From the NCBI GenBank assembly GCA_050187875.1, contig JBFWXB010000010.1:1-64000 (forward strand): a stretch of DNA of 64,000 nt, written 5' to 3'. Under the pieces are notes generated by a model. That model saw only the letters and a program-made list of their open reading frames with translations. It was not told the origin of the DNA and made no database searches. Positions 27,081 to 34,523 of this stretch are shown in pieces; the stretch's first letter is position 1, and each line of letters starts with the position of its first letter. Origin of the DNA: JAFKKS01 sp050187875. GTDB taxonomy: Bacteria > Pseudomonadota > Alphaproteobacteria > Rhizobiales > Xanthobacteraceae. Made by a program: the position numbers and the translations under genes.

Positions 27081-28361
27081 TCAGGTACTCCGTGCGCGAA
27101 ACAGATATCGCGCGAGAAAAATCAAAGTGCTCACACCGAGCGCCACAGCGCCGGCCAAATAAATCTGCCAGTCGAAGTGGACCAGGAGTATGGCGATCGA
27201 CGCGATTGCCGCAGCGGGCAAAATTGGAAATCGACCGATCGCGAGAGGCACACGAAAGGGCCTCGGGTGCTCTGGCTTTTGGTATCGAAGCACAATCAGA
27301 ACCGCGTTGACGGATACAAACGCGAGTAGCGCAGAGAAGGATGACGTTTCAGCCAAGATTTTTACGCTGCCCGCCGGCAAGAGAGCAGCGGTTAGCGCGA
27401 GAGACAATAGCGCTGCAACCCACGGCGTCTGCCGTTCTTTCAGGACGTGGGCGAAAACGCTGGGGATTTCCCCGTCTCGGGCCAAAGAAAACGCCAGCCT
27501 GGAGGTTGCGATCAGCGTGATAAGGACGGTATTGGCCGTAGCAAAAAGTGCAATGGCACTGAGAATGTTGCCCGCCCGCGGCCACACGTTTTGAATAGCG
27601 ATCGCCAGGGGCGCTTCGCTTGCGGCGAGTTCCGCGGGGGTGGCAAGCCACAGCACGGCAATAGCCATCATCACATACAACGCAGTTGTGACGGCGATGC
27701 TCACGAACAAAGCAATGGGCACGTCGCGCGCTGGGTGCCGCACCTCTTCAGCCAGATTGGCGACTTCCTCAAATCCCAAATAAACGAAGAATAGCAGGGC
27801 AGCTGCAGCCATTACGGCCGCCTCCTCAGGTGCTGGTGTCGTCCGCGGCGGCGTTGCATCCGTCATCAAGCCGGCGACGACGACCAGGAGCAACCCGCCC
27901 ACTTCAACGGACGTAAAAACGATGTTCAGCCAGCTGGATTCACGCAGGCCCCAAATGTTCACTGCAGAGCAAAGGGCGAGTAAAACCAACGCGGTACTTA
28001 TTGCAGGAACGTCGACAAAGACACGAAGATACCCGGCGAACGCTATGGATACTGTCGCCGCAGTAGCCGCCCCGCCTAGCAGAATGACGACGCCCACCGT
28101 AAACGCCAGCCAATCACCGTCCGGCCATGCCTGCCTGATATAGGCGTATTCGGCGCCTGCGATTGGAAACGAAGTGGCCATCTCGGCATAGGAAAAGGCC
28201 GTAAGTAGTGCGACGCCTGCCCCAATCACAAAGCTCAGCCACAGGCCTTCCTGCGCGAGTCCGGCGGCACTACCAATAACCGAGTAGACGCCTGCTCCAA
28301 CGATCACGCCGACGCTGTAAAAGATCAGGTGAACCGGTCCAAGAACGGGCTTAAGCAACAT
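27081..28361 (-). CDS. APC family amino acid permease
   Basis: The 426-residue protein has twelve hydrophobic segments of the APC superfamily. Marks are GVIVGAGVYSVIGSAAG near residue 20 (helix 1 unwound region) and FSYAEMATSFPIAGAEYAYI near 60, with FFVYLGFEEVANLAEEVRHP near 190. These carriers import or exchange amino acids or polyamines. The ATG at 28359-28361 matches the family N-terminus, but its ribosome site is weak and an upstream in-frame start adds only arginine- and histidine-rich residues. It follows the VIT gene by 32 nt on the same strand. Confidence 0.88.
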   Translation of the reverse strand: MLLKPVLGPVHLIFYSVGVIVGAGVYSVIGSAAGLAQEGLWLSFVIGAGVALLTAFSYAEMATSFPIAGAEYAYIRQAWPDGDWLAFTVGVVILLGGAATAATVSIAFAGYLRVFVDVPAISTALVLLALCSAVNIWGLRESSWLNIVFTSVEVGGLLLVVVAGLMTDATPPRTTPAPEEAAVMAAAALLFFVYLGFEEVANLAEEVRHPARDVPIALFVSIAVTTALYVMMAIAVLWLATPAELAASEAPLAIAIQNVWPRAGNILSAIALFATANTVLITLIATSRLAFSLARDGEIPSVFAHVLKERQTPWVAALLSLALTAALLPAGSVKILAETSSFSALLAFVSVNAVLIVLRYQKPEHPRPFRVPLAIGRFPILPAAAIASIAILLVHFDWQIYLAGAVALGVSTLIFLARYLFRARST

Positions 28362-28393
28362 GCGAGCAAGGTGCCGATGCAAGTGGTTATGTC

Positions 28394-29089
28394 TCAGATT
28401 GCCTTTCCGACAAGAGCGCCGATTCCCGCTGTCAGCGCCATCGCGAATGCCCCCCAAAAGGTTACCCTTATTGTCGGCCTGAGAACATCAGCGCCGCCGG
28501 TTTTGGCCCCGATCATGCCGAGTGATGCCAGAAAGGCTAACGAGCCCACGGAGACGATCAGAAGCAACCAGTTGGCCGGTGAAATGAGGACGAGAACGAG
28601 AGGCGCTGCCGCCCCAATGGAAAAGGTCGCCGCAGACGCGAGGGCAGCCTGAATCGGGCGTGCGGTGCTGATCTCAGAAATTCCCAGCTCATCTCGGGCA
28701 TGTGCGCCCAGTGCATCTTTCGCCATTAGCTGTTCGGCAACCTTTCGCGCGAGACCAGCCTCGACGCCTCGGGCGACATAGATCCGAGCTAATTCTTCCT
28801 TCTCAAAATCCGGGCTGTCCGCGAGCTCACGTTTCTCACGAGCAAGGTCAGCGTTTTCTGTATCCGCTTGTGAGCTCACCGACACATACTCTCCTGCGGC
28901 CATCGACATCGCGCCGGCAACCAAGCCTGCAACGCCGGTAAGCAGGACATCCCCCTTCGCCACAGCAGCGGAAGCAACGCCTAGCACAAGGCTTGCTGTC
29001 GAGATGATGCCGTCGTTGGCGCCCAGTACGGCGGCTCGCAGCCAGCCCACCCGCTCAATGAGGTGACTCTCTCGATGGATTCGGCTCAC
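28394..29089 (-). CDS. VIT1/CCC1-family transporter
   Basis: The 231-residue membrane protein belongs to the vacuolar iron transporter family, which moves Fe2+ or Mn2+. The pattern ERVGWLRAAVLGANDGIIST, GLVAGAMSMAAGEYVSVSSQ and a soluble EKRELADSPDFEKEELARIY metal-binding segment are characteristic. The GTG at 29087-29089 is chosen because GGGAG lies 8 nt upstream and the conserved protein starts there. It heads a minus-strand operon with the APC permease and the broken YeeE/YedE gene. Confidence 0.9.
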   Translation of the reverse strand: MSRIHRESHLIERVGWLRAAVLGANDGIISTASLVLGVASAAVAKGDVLLTGVAGLVAGAMSMAAGEYVSVSSQADTENADLAREKRELADSPDFEKEELARIYVARGVEAGLARKVAEQLMAKDALGAHARDELGISEISTARPIQAALASAATFSIGAAAPLVLVLISPANWLLLIVSVGSLAFLASLGMIGAKTGGADVLRPTIRVTFWGAFAMALTAGIGALVGKAI

Positions 29090-29267
29090 AGCTTGTTCTC
29101 CCGACGAGTATTGCGGGTTGGTGTGCGACCGCGACACAGTACGAAGATCGACCACCAGTGTGATCCATGGACCGCGCAACAATGCAATGAAATTTCTCGA
29201 TCAGGCGGGTCGAATGGCCGAGGGCGTAAAATGGATACAATTCGTGCGATATCCTTTGCATTGATTT

Positions 29268-29302
29268 GAGCGTGCGGCCCTTGGCGGAACGGCCGCGCGC
29301 TC
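29268..29302 (-). terminator. Strong hairpin after the cytochrome b561 gene
   Basis: GAGCGTGCGGCC at 29268-29279 pairs with GGCCGCGCGCTC at 29291-29302 (12 bp with one G-U-type position, 11-nt loop). It lies 13 nt past the cytochrome b561 stop on the minus strand and may end the PepSY-cytochrome transcript. There is no clear T-run, so intrinsic termination is uncertain. Confidence 0.45.
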
Positions 29303-29315
29303 AAGGATTGTCTCT

Positions 29316-29876
29316 CTAACGCCGCTTCCGACCGGTAATCATCGCCTTCACGAGATTTTCGCGGTGTTCAAAGCTCGCGACTATGACACCCAATACGTGA
29401 ACAACGATGAAGCCTATAGTCAGGTTCGCAAGCAGTTCATGAACCTCTTCCACCCATTTGGCTCCCCAATAGGCATCGGTCGTCATCATGTAGCCTGTGA
29501 TGCAGGTCCCAATCAGCATCGCTAGAAGAGCAATGATCATGGCTCCGCCGGCGGGGTTGTGGCCGATATAGCGTGGCGCCCGGAGCAGAACGACATCACG
29601 GAGATAGGCGAGCACTTCCTTCGGTGCCCTCACAAAGTTACTGAAGCGTGCATGGGGAGGACCGATGAAACCCCAGAGGATGCGAGCGGCGAGCAGACCA
29701 GCGATGGCGTAGCCAGCAGCGATGTGTACGTTCTCGATTTCGTCACCGGTCGCGTAGGCAACCAGAAAGAGGATTGCCAGGGACCAGTGGAAAACACGCA
29801 CAAACGTATCCCACACTTTCACCGTCGCCGGCGGCGTCGCGCCGCCGGCTCCGATTGTATCGTCCACGGCGCTCAT
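29316..29876 (-). CDS. Cytochrome b561/b-type cytochrome family protein
   Basis: The 186-residue inner-membrane protein has four hydrophobic helices and the histidines of b-type cytochromes: VRVFHWSLAILFLV near residue 28, ENVHIAAGYAIAGL near 48, and VEEVHELLANLTIGFIVVHV near 143. Such proteins exchange electrons between quinols and periplasmic partners. The ATG at 29874-29876 is 13 nt after the upstream PepSY gene stop, so the two form an operon divergent from a second PepSY gene and a two-component system. A longer in-frame extension upstream is arginine-rich and rejected. Confidence 0.9.
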   Translation of the reverse strand: MSAVDDTIGAGGATPPATVKVWDTFVRVFHWSLAILFLVAYATGDEIENVHIAAGYAIAGLLAARILWGFIGPPHARFSNFVRAPKEVLAYLRDVVLLRAPRYIGHNPAGGAMIIALLAMLIGTCITGYMMTTDAYWGAKWVEEVHELLANLTIGFIVVHVLGVIVASFEHRENLVKAMITGRKRR

Positions 29877-29889
29877 CGCGTGGCGCCGC

Positions 29890-30168
29890 TTAGAGCTGAC
29901 CGACGATCTGACCGTTGGTCGGATCGACGAAGAGTTCGACCCGATTTCCGGTCTTGTCGATCGTGTAGAACTCGCCGCAAGCCTTCGCGATCTTGGCCTT
30001 CTGTACCTTGTAACCAAGGGCCTCGACCTTGGCCTGCAGGTCCTCCATCGACAGCCATTGGGCCTGGGGGGCAGACGTACAGGGACGACCAAGACTGCCG
30101 GCCTGGACCGCGGTTGCAGTCGCGCCCAGGATGAGGGCGGCCATGGCGAATAGGGTGATTTTGCGCAT
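29890..30168 (-). CDS. PepSY domain-containing secreted protein
   Basis: The 92-residue protein has a signal peptide (MRKITLFAMAALILGATATA, cleaved after VQA) and one PepSY-like domain (LQAKVEALGYKVQKAKIAKA, then VELFVDPTNGQIVGQL). It should be periplasmic. GGAG lies 7 nt before the ATG at 30166-30168. Two Cys in the mature part (RPCTSAP and KACGEF) could form a disulfide or bind metal. PepSY proteins next to sensor kinases often modulate them; here it is co-transcribed with a b561 cytochrome. Confidence 0.88.
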   Translation of the reverse strand: MRKITLFAMAALILGATATAVQAGSLGRPCTSAPQAQWLSMEDLQAKVEALGYKVQKAKIAKACGEFYTIDKTGNRVELFVDPTNGQIVGQL

Positions 30169-30315
30169 TGTTGTCTCCACTCTCAAGCGCCTTGCCGCAC
30201 CATGCGGCCGGCGTAACGGGAGACTGCCAGACCCGTGCTGACGGGCGGCTGTTGATCCATGTCAGCAAGCTGTCAGCTCGGCTGTGGCATGCATATTTAA
30301 AAAAGTGAGTTGACC
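30169..30315. promoter_or_regulatory. Divergent promoter region of the PepSY modules
   Basis: This 147-nt gap separates the minus-strand PepSY-cytochrome operon from the plus-strand PepSY-regulator-kinase operon. TGTCAGCAAGCTGTCAGC at about 30259-30276 contains two direct TGTCAGC copies 11 nt apart, a plausible site for the OmpR-type regulator encoded next door. This is an observation by eye only. Confidence 0.45.
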
Positions 30316-30633
30316 ATGGGCTTACGATTTCAGGCAGGATTTGCCGCCATCGTCTTGGCAGCTGCACTTCTTGCTGTCCCTGTGATCGTTCCCGCCGGCG
30401 CACGTGATCACGATGAGGCGCGCCGCGCGGCCGAAGCCGGCGAGATTCGTCCGCTGGCGGAAATTCTCAACTTTGTGGGCGGCAAGCTTCCTGGCGAGAT
30501 CGTTCGCGTGAAAATCGAACGCGAGAATGGGCTCTGGGTCTATGAGTTTCGGGTCGTCGACAGCAAAGGGCGATTGTTTGAAGTCTATGTCGATGGGCGC
30601 ACCGGCGAAATCAAACGGATCAAGGAGAAGTGA
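30316..30633 (+). CDS. PepSY domain-containing secreted protein
   Basis: The 105-residue protein has a signal peptide (about residues 1-28, ending PAGA) and a PepSY-like domain: EIRPLAEILNFVGGKLPGEI then VYEFRVVDSKGRLFEVYVDG and TGEIKRIKEK. It should sit in the periplasm. Its stop overlaps the response regulator ATG by one base (TGATG). Small PepSY proteins ahead of OmpR-type regulators are known in several proteobacteria, where they tune the partner kinase; that role is inferred. An in-frame TTG at 30310 is an alternative start. Confidence 0.88.
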   Translation: MGLRFQAGFAAIVLAAALLAVPVIVPAGARDHDEARRAAEAGEIRPLAEILNFVGGKLPGEIVRVKIERENGLWVYEFRVVDSKGRLFEVYVDGRTGEIKRIKEK

Positions 30634-31298
30634 TGCGCGTGCTTTTCGTCGAAGACGATCGCAGGATCGCGTCTGATGTTTCGCGTGCCCTCAAAGCATC
30701 CGGTTACGTCGTCGAGACGGTAGGCGATGGCGAGGAGGCTTGGTTCAGAGGGGATACCGAGGACTATGGGGCTATTATTCTCGATCTCGGATTGCCTGGT
30801 ATGGACGGGCTCACGGTCCTCAAGCGCTGGCGCGCGAACGGGCGCACCACACCGGTTCTCATTCTGACTGCCCGAGGAAGCTGGGCTGAGCGGGTCGACG
30901 GTATCGATGCCGGCGCTGATGACTACTTGCCGAAGCCATTTCAGATGGAGGAACTGCTGGCCCGTGTGAGGTCGATCGTTCGGCGTTCGTCGGGGCACGC
31001 CTCATCGGTGATGACAGCCGGCGATATCAGGCTAGACGAACGGCAAATGAAGGTGACGCTCCGCGGAGCCCCTGTCACGCTGTCTCAACTTGAGTACCGG
31101 CTGGTGGCCCACCTTCTTCGGAACAAGGGTCGGGTCGTATCTCAGCAGGAGCTTGACGAGAACGTTTACGGGCATGGCGAAGACCACGATTCAAACGTCT
31201 TGGAAGTCTTGATTGGTCGCGTCCGCAAGAAGCTGGGTGCTGACCTGATCGAGACGCGTCGCGGGTTTGGCTATCTCGTGCCGGAGGCGCTCGCATGA
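30633..31298 (+). CDS. OmpR-family response regulator
   Basis: The 221-residue regulator has a receiver domain (about 1-118) with acidic residues E7, D8 and D9, phospho-acceptor D51 (IILDLGLPGMDG) and the conserved Lys in YLPKPF. A C-terminal winged helix follows (about 125-220; LEYRLVAHLLRNKGRVVSQQ, VLIGRVRKKLGADLIETRRG). It sits between the PepSY gene and the kinase with overlapping start and stop codons. Candidate targets are the two divergent PepSY operons. Confidence 0.93.
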   Translation: MRVLFVEDDRRIASDVSRALKASGYVVETVGDGEEAWFRGDTEDYGAIILDLGLPGMDGLTVLKRWRANGRTTPVLILTARGSWAERVDGIDAGADDYLPKPFQMEELLARVRSIVRRSSGHASSVMTAGDIRLDERQMKVTLRGAPVTLSQLEYRLVAHLLRNKGRVVSQQELDENVYGHGEDHDSNVLEVLIGRVRKKLGADLIETRRGFGYLVPEALA

Positions 31299-32878
31299 AG
31301 TGGTCCTCTTTAAGATTGCGGCTCATAGTGGGCGGGGTTGTTGTTATCTTCATCGCGCTCGCCGTCGCAGGGGGCGGATTGGTCCTGCTGTTCGAGCGCC
31401 ACCTTGCGCGCAGTCTTGCCGCCGATCTCGACGTTCATCTCAGCCAGTTGCTCGCCGGCATTGATGTGGATGCGCAGGGCAATCTAGTTTTGACCCAGCC
31501 GCCCACTGACCCTCGCTTCGCCAATCCTCTATCGGGACTCTATTGGCAGGTTAGCGATGCCCGCGGCCAGCTTCTCCGCTCTCGATCGCTTTGGGACACG
31601 ACTATGATTCTTCCGGCCGATGAGCCGGCGCCCGGTGAGGTTCACCAGCATGAGGTAATGGGGCCAGCCGGCGGGCGCCTGCTTGTGGCGGAGCGCACGG
31701 TAAGTCTGACGGCTGCTCACCAACGCATCCCCGTGCGCGTCGCGGTAGGCACTGGTTCGGCGCGGCTGTGGGCAGCGGCATCTGCGTTCGCCAAGGATCT
31801 TGCGCTAGCGCTCACTCTTCTTGGTTGCGTTCTGGCCATCGGCACCTCTGTCCAAGTCGCGCTCGGTTTGCGTCCCCTTGATGCGTTGCGCCTTGGAGTG
31901 GCCGATATCAGGGCAGGACGCAGCCGGCACCTGCCGAGAGCAGTGCCCACCGAGGTGGAACCGCTTGTCGAAGAAGTAAACGCCCTGGTCGATCTACAGG
32001 CCGCAGAGGTTGAACGATCGCGCAGCCGGGCGGCCGATCTGGCACATGGATTAAAAACACCACTAGCAGCCCTTACGGCCGACGCAGCACGACTGCATGA
32101 AGGTGGAGAACACGCAATCGCCCAGGACATCGAAATAGTCGCAGAGGCGATGAGCCGCCACGTTGATCGCGAGCTGGCACGCGCACGCGCTCGCGGCCGA
32201 ATGCTGCTGCGGGGAGCACAAGTTTCCACTGAACTGAAGCTACTCGTTGACTCCCTCGTTGCCACCCTTGCCCGCACGCCGGCTGGCAAGCAGATAAGAT
32301 TCGAGACTCAGATTGCCGAGAATCGGCGGTTGCCCATAGACCGGACAGATCTTGCGGAAGTGCTGGGAAACCTTCTTGAAAATGCGACGCGCCACGCTGC
32401 TGGGCTGGTCCGCATCACGGCCGAGCATGATTTGGCAGACTCGCCGATCACAATCGAAGATGATGGAAAAGGGCTCAGCCCCGCCCAGACGCCCCGCGTG
32501 CTCGAACGCGGCGCTCGCCTCGATGAACGCGGTGAGGGCGCGGGCCTTGGGCTTGCGATCGTCCAGGATGTTCTCGATGCTTACGAGTGGCGGCTCGATC
32601 TGACTCGCTCGACCCTCGGTGGATTGAGAGCCACGATTGCACCGAAAGTCAGGTCCAACCGACAGCCGGTCTCAGCAAGGGCCGGTCCGTTGCCTGTTTG
32701 CCGCGGTAGGGACAGATGCGCCGTACGGCACGTTCTTTCGATCATAGCGCCGGACGCGAATATTGGCCTGCTCGGCATGACCGACAAATCCCTCCAGGGC
32801 GCAGAGGCGGGAACAATAAGCTCCCGCCTAAGCGGCGGCTTCGTCGGTCACAACGCGCTGGTACGTCACGGTCTTTAA
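31295..32878 (+). CDS. Sensor histidine kinase with aberrant C-terminal extension
   Basis: The 527-residue kinase has two membrane helices (about 10-33 and 165-190) around a periplasmic sensor domain, a HAMP-like linker, a dimerisation domain with phospho-acceptor H251 (DLAHGLKTPLAAL) and an ATPase domain with NLLENATRHA, EDDGKGL and GEGAGLGLAIV. The conserved fold ends near residue 452 (GGLRATIAPKV). The last ~75 residues are unlike any kinase tail. They run into antisense sequence of a HisD-like remnant, so the native stop was probably lost in a rearrangement. The kinase core looks functional. Its ATG overlaps the regulator stop (ATGA). Confidence 0.9.
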   Translation: MKWSSLRLRLIVGGVVVIFIALAVAGGGLVLLFERHLARSLAADLDVHLSQLLAGIDVDAQGNLVLTQPPTDPRFANPLSGLYWQVSDARGQLLRSRSLWDTTMILPADEPAPGEVHQHEVMGPAGGRLLVAERTVSLTAAHQRIPVRVAVGTGSARLWAAASAFAKDLALALTLLGCVLAIGTSVQVALGLRPLDALRLGVADIRAGRSRHLPRAVPTEVEPLVEEVNALVDLQAAEVERSRSRAADLAHGLKTPLAALTADAARLHEGGEHAIAQDIEIVAEAMSRHVDRELARARARGRMLLRGAQVSTELKLLVDSLVATLARTPAGKQIRFETQIAENRRLPIDRTDLAEVLGNLLENATRHAAGLVRITAEHDLADSPITIEDDGKGLSPAQTPRVLERGARLDERGEGAGLGLAIVQDVLDAYEWRLDLTRSTLGGLRATIAPKVRSNRQPVSARAGPLPVCRGRDRCAVRHVLSIIAPDANIGLLGMTDKSLQGAEAGTISSRLSGGFVGHNALVRHGL

Positions 32879-33080
32879 GAATTTTCCGACCCAGAGCCCG
32901 CCGGTGTATCGAGCGGCCTTACGTGTCGGGAGCGTGTGGTTGGTTCCGATGACCTTGTCGCCAAACACCACATTAGTACGCGGCCCGAGAAAGAGTGATC
33001 CGTAATTAGCGATCACCAGGGTTTCAGTCGGACCAGCGAACAGATCAATGCCGACCCGACCGAAGAGCTGCCGTTTGTCA
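32828..33080 (-). pseudogene. Histidinol dehydrogenase-like remnant with internal deletion
   Basis: The minus strand reads RQLFGRVGIDLFAGPTETLV followed at once by NYGSLFLGPRTNVVFGDKVI, then TNHTLPTRKAARYTGGLWVG and KFLKTVTYQRV, ending at the stop 32828-32830. These are two separate conserved blocks of the HisD family (including sulfopropanediol dehydrogenase-like members), with the segment between them missing. Only ~80 of about 430 residues survive. Confidence 0.75.
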
Positions 33081-33089
33081 CTGTTTATC

Positions 33090-33422
33090 AGCAAGCGCGT
33101 GCGCGTTCCCTCTGTCTCGGTCGATCCGGCCGTCAAGCACTATCACTGGCTCGGCTTTGAGATGGGTTTGCTCGACGGCTTTGATGCTGGATCGGACACC
33201 CTCGTTCTCGTCGACCTCAGCGGCAACATTACGGAAGGCCCTGGGTTCAATCTATTCGCAGATGTCGATAGCCGGCTTGTGACGCCATCAACTGGCGTTC
33301 TGGATGGCATGACCCGTCGGACGACACTGGAATTGTGTGAGGATTTGGGGATCGCGGCGGCGCCGGGCATCGTGACCGAAGCGCAGTTCGCGTTTAACCG
33401 CTCAATGTCATTGTTGTCGTAG
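33090..33422 (+). pseudogene. Class IV aminotransferase internal fragment
   Basis: About 100 residues match branched-chain/D-amino acid aminotransferases: VPSVSVDPAVKHYHWLGFEM, SDTLVLVDLSGNITEGPGFN, GVLDGMTRRTTLELCEDLGI. The PLP-lysine region upstream and the C-terminal domain are missing, and the last residues (FNRSMSLLS) diverge. It directly abuts the HisD-like remnant, placing a junction between two unrelated broken genes near 33085. Confidence 0.78.
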
Positions 33423-33845
33423 CCGCCCTCGCGCTGAACTGAGCCTGCATGAACCAACAGTGGGGCCGGACACTCCTCCAGTGCTGACGGTGGACTTCAA
33501 CATATGGCGCTCAGATTGGTCCGCGTCATAATCAGTGCGTGCGTCGGAATGAGCAGAACATTTCTCGCGACGAGAAATAAACTTCAATGGCTCGGCGCAA
33601 GTGTCGGCCATTTCTTTCGTCTAGGGTGATTCCAATCCAGGCACGCTGCCGTCCATCGCAGCAATCGTCACATAGATCGGAACCCGGTTCGAGGAGCGAG
33701 TGTATGGAACGACGAGCAGCTCGAACCGATGTTCCTTCGGTTTCTATGAAGCCTTTCGGGTCTGTTTGGTGCGCCTTCCTTTTGCATGCGCATGGAACGA
33801 AATAGGATCAAAACTATCTGTTGAAATGCTCTTCCGCCCGTAACC
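33423..33845. other. No recognisable content
   Basis: I find no gene, RNA or repeat in this 423-nt stretch between the aminotransferase fragment and the IS630 remnant. It probably consists of eroded sequence. Confidence 0.4.
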
Positions 33846-34064
33846 CTAGCATTCAATCTTTTCGCGACTCTCAAATCTTTTTAACGTGCGATGCCCGCCC
33901 ATCTGGGCGGGAGCCACCGAGCCGGTCGCGCGATAGCGCTGCGACCACTTCACCATCGACGAGACGGCAACGCCGAACCGCGCCGCAACGGTTCGGCAGC
34001 TTCCGCCGGCCATAACCGCCGCAACCACCCGCTTCCGCAGATCATTGGAAAGAGGTCGAGCCAT
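33846..34064 (-). mobile_element. IS630-family transposase N-terminal remnant
   Basis: From the ATG at 34062-34064 the minus strand reads MARPLSNDLRKRVVAAVMAG, then SCRTVAARFGVAVSSMVKWS and RYRATGSVAPAQMGGHR, the helix-turn-helix N-terminus of IS630-family transposases. The protein diverges right after GGHR and ends at 33846, so the DDE catalytic domain is gone. The repeat-like GAATCCCCGCGATTC at about 34120-34134 may be what remains of an element end. Confidence 0.75.
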
Positions 34065-34345
34065 CAGATGCTGGCCTCCAGCCCAGCCAGCATCTTGAAT
34101 CACAAACCCAAGTCCTAGGGAATCCCCGCGATTCAATTAAGCCGTGAACCGCTCTAAACGGTCGAGAACCGGACCACGTAAAATGCCGACGGAGAATTGG
34201 CGTCTGATCAGCCGCCGTGTTGCCTCAAAATGACACTTGCGGGGCCTCGCAGAGAATTGCACAGCACGAAAAGCTCAAACCGTATCGTGAGTTAGAGTTT
34301 CGTCGGCGCTGGAGAAAAAGTTATGCCATATCAATGTCTTGTGAC

Positions 34346-34435
34346 TGGCGGAGAGGGAGGGATTCGAACCCCCGATACGGTTGCCCGTATGCCGCATTTC
34401 GAGTGCGGTGCTTTCAACCACTCAGCCACCTCTCC
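34346..34435 (-). tRNA. tRNA-Ser (anticodon CGA)
   Basis: The minus strand gives a class II tRNA: acceptor GGAGAGG pairing with CCTCTCC, D-arm GGCTGAGTGG, anticodon arm CCGCA-CTCGAAA-TGCGG with anticodon CGA, a long variable arm (CATACGGGCAACCGTATC), T-arm GGGGGTTCGAATCCC, discriminator G and an encoded CCA at 34346-34348. It decodes UCG. Transposase and gene remnants lie downstream. Confidence 0.95.
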
Positions 34436-34523
34436 GGGTGCTTCGCCCGTAGGCGAAGCGAAAGCGTTCGCTATGTAACGAACCGCAACGGTCCGAACAA
34501 GACCAAACGGAGGAGGGAGCTGA

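Noticed and set aside
33846..34435. Prophage or integrative element beside tRNA-Ser.
   Set aside because: No integrase, structural or conjugation genes and no direct repeat of the tRNA end were seen in the window.
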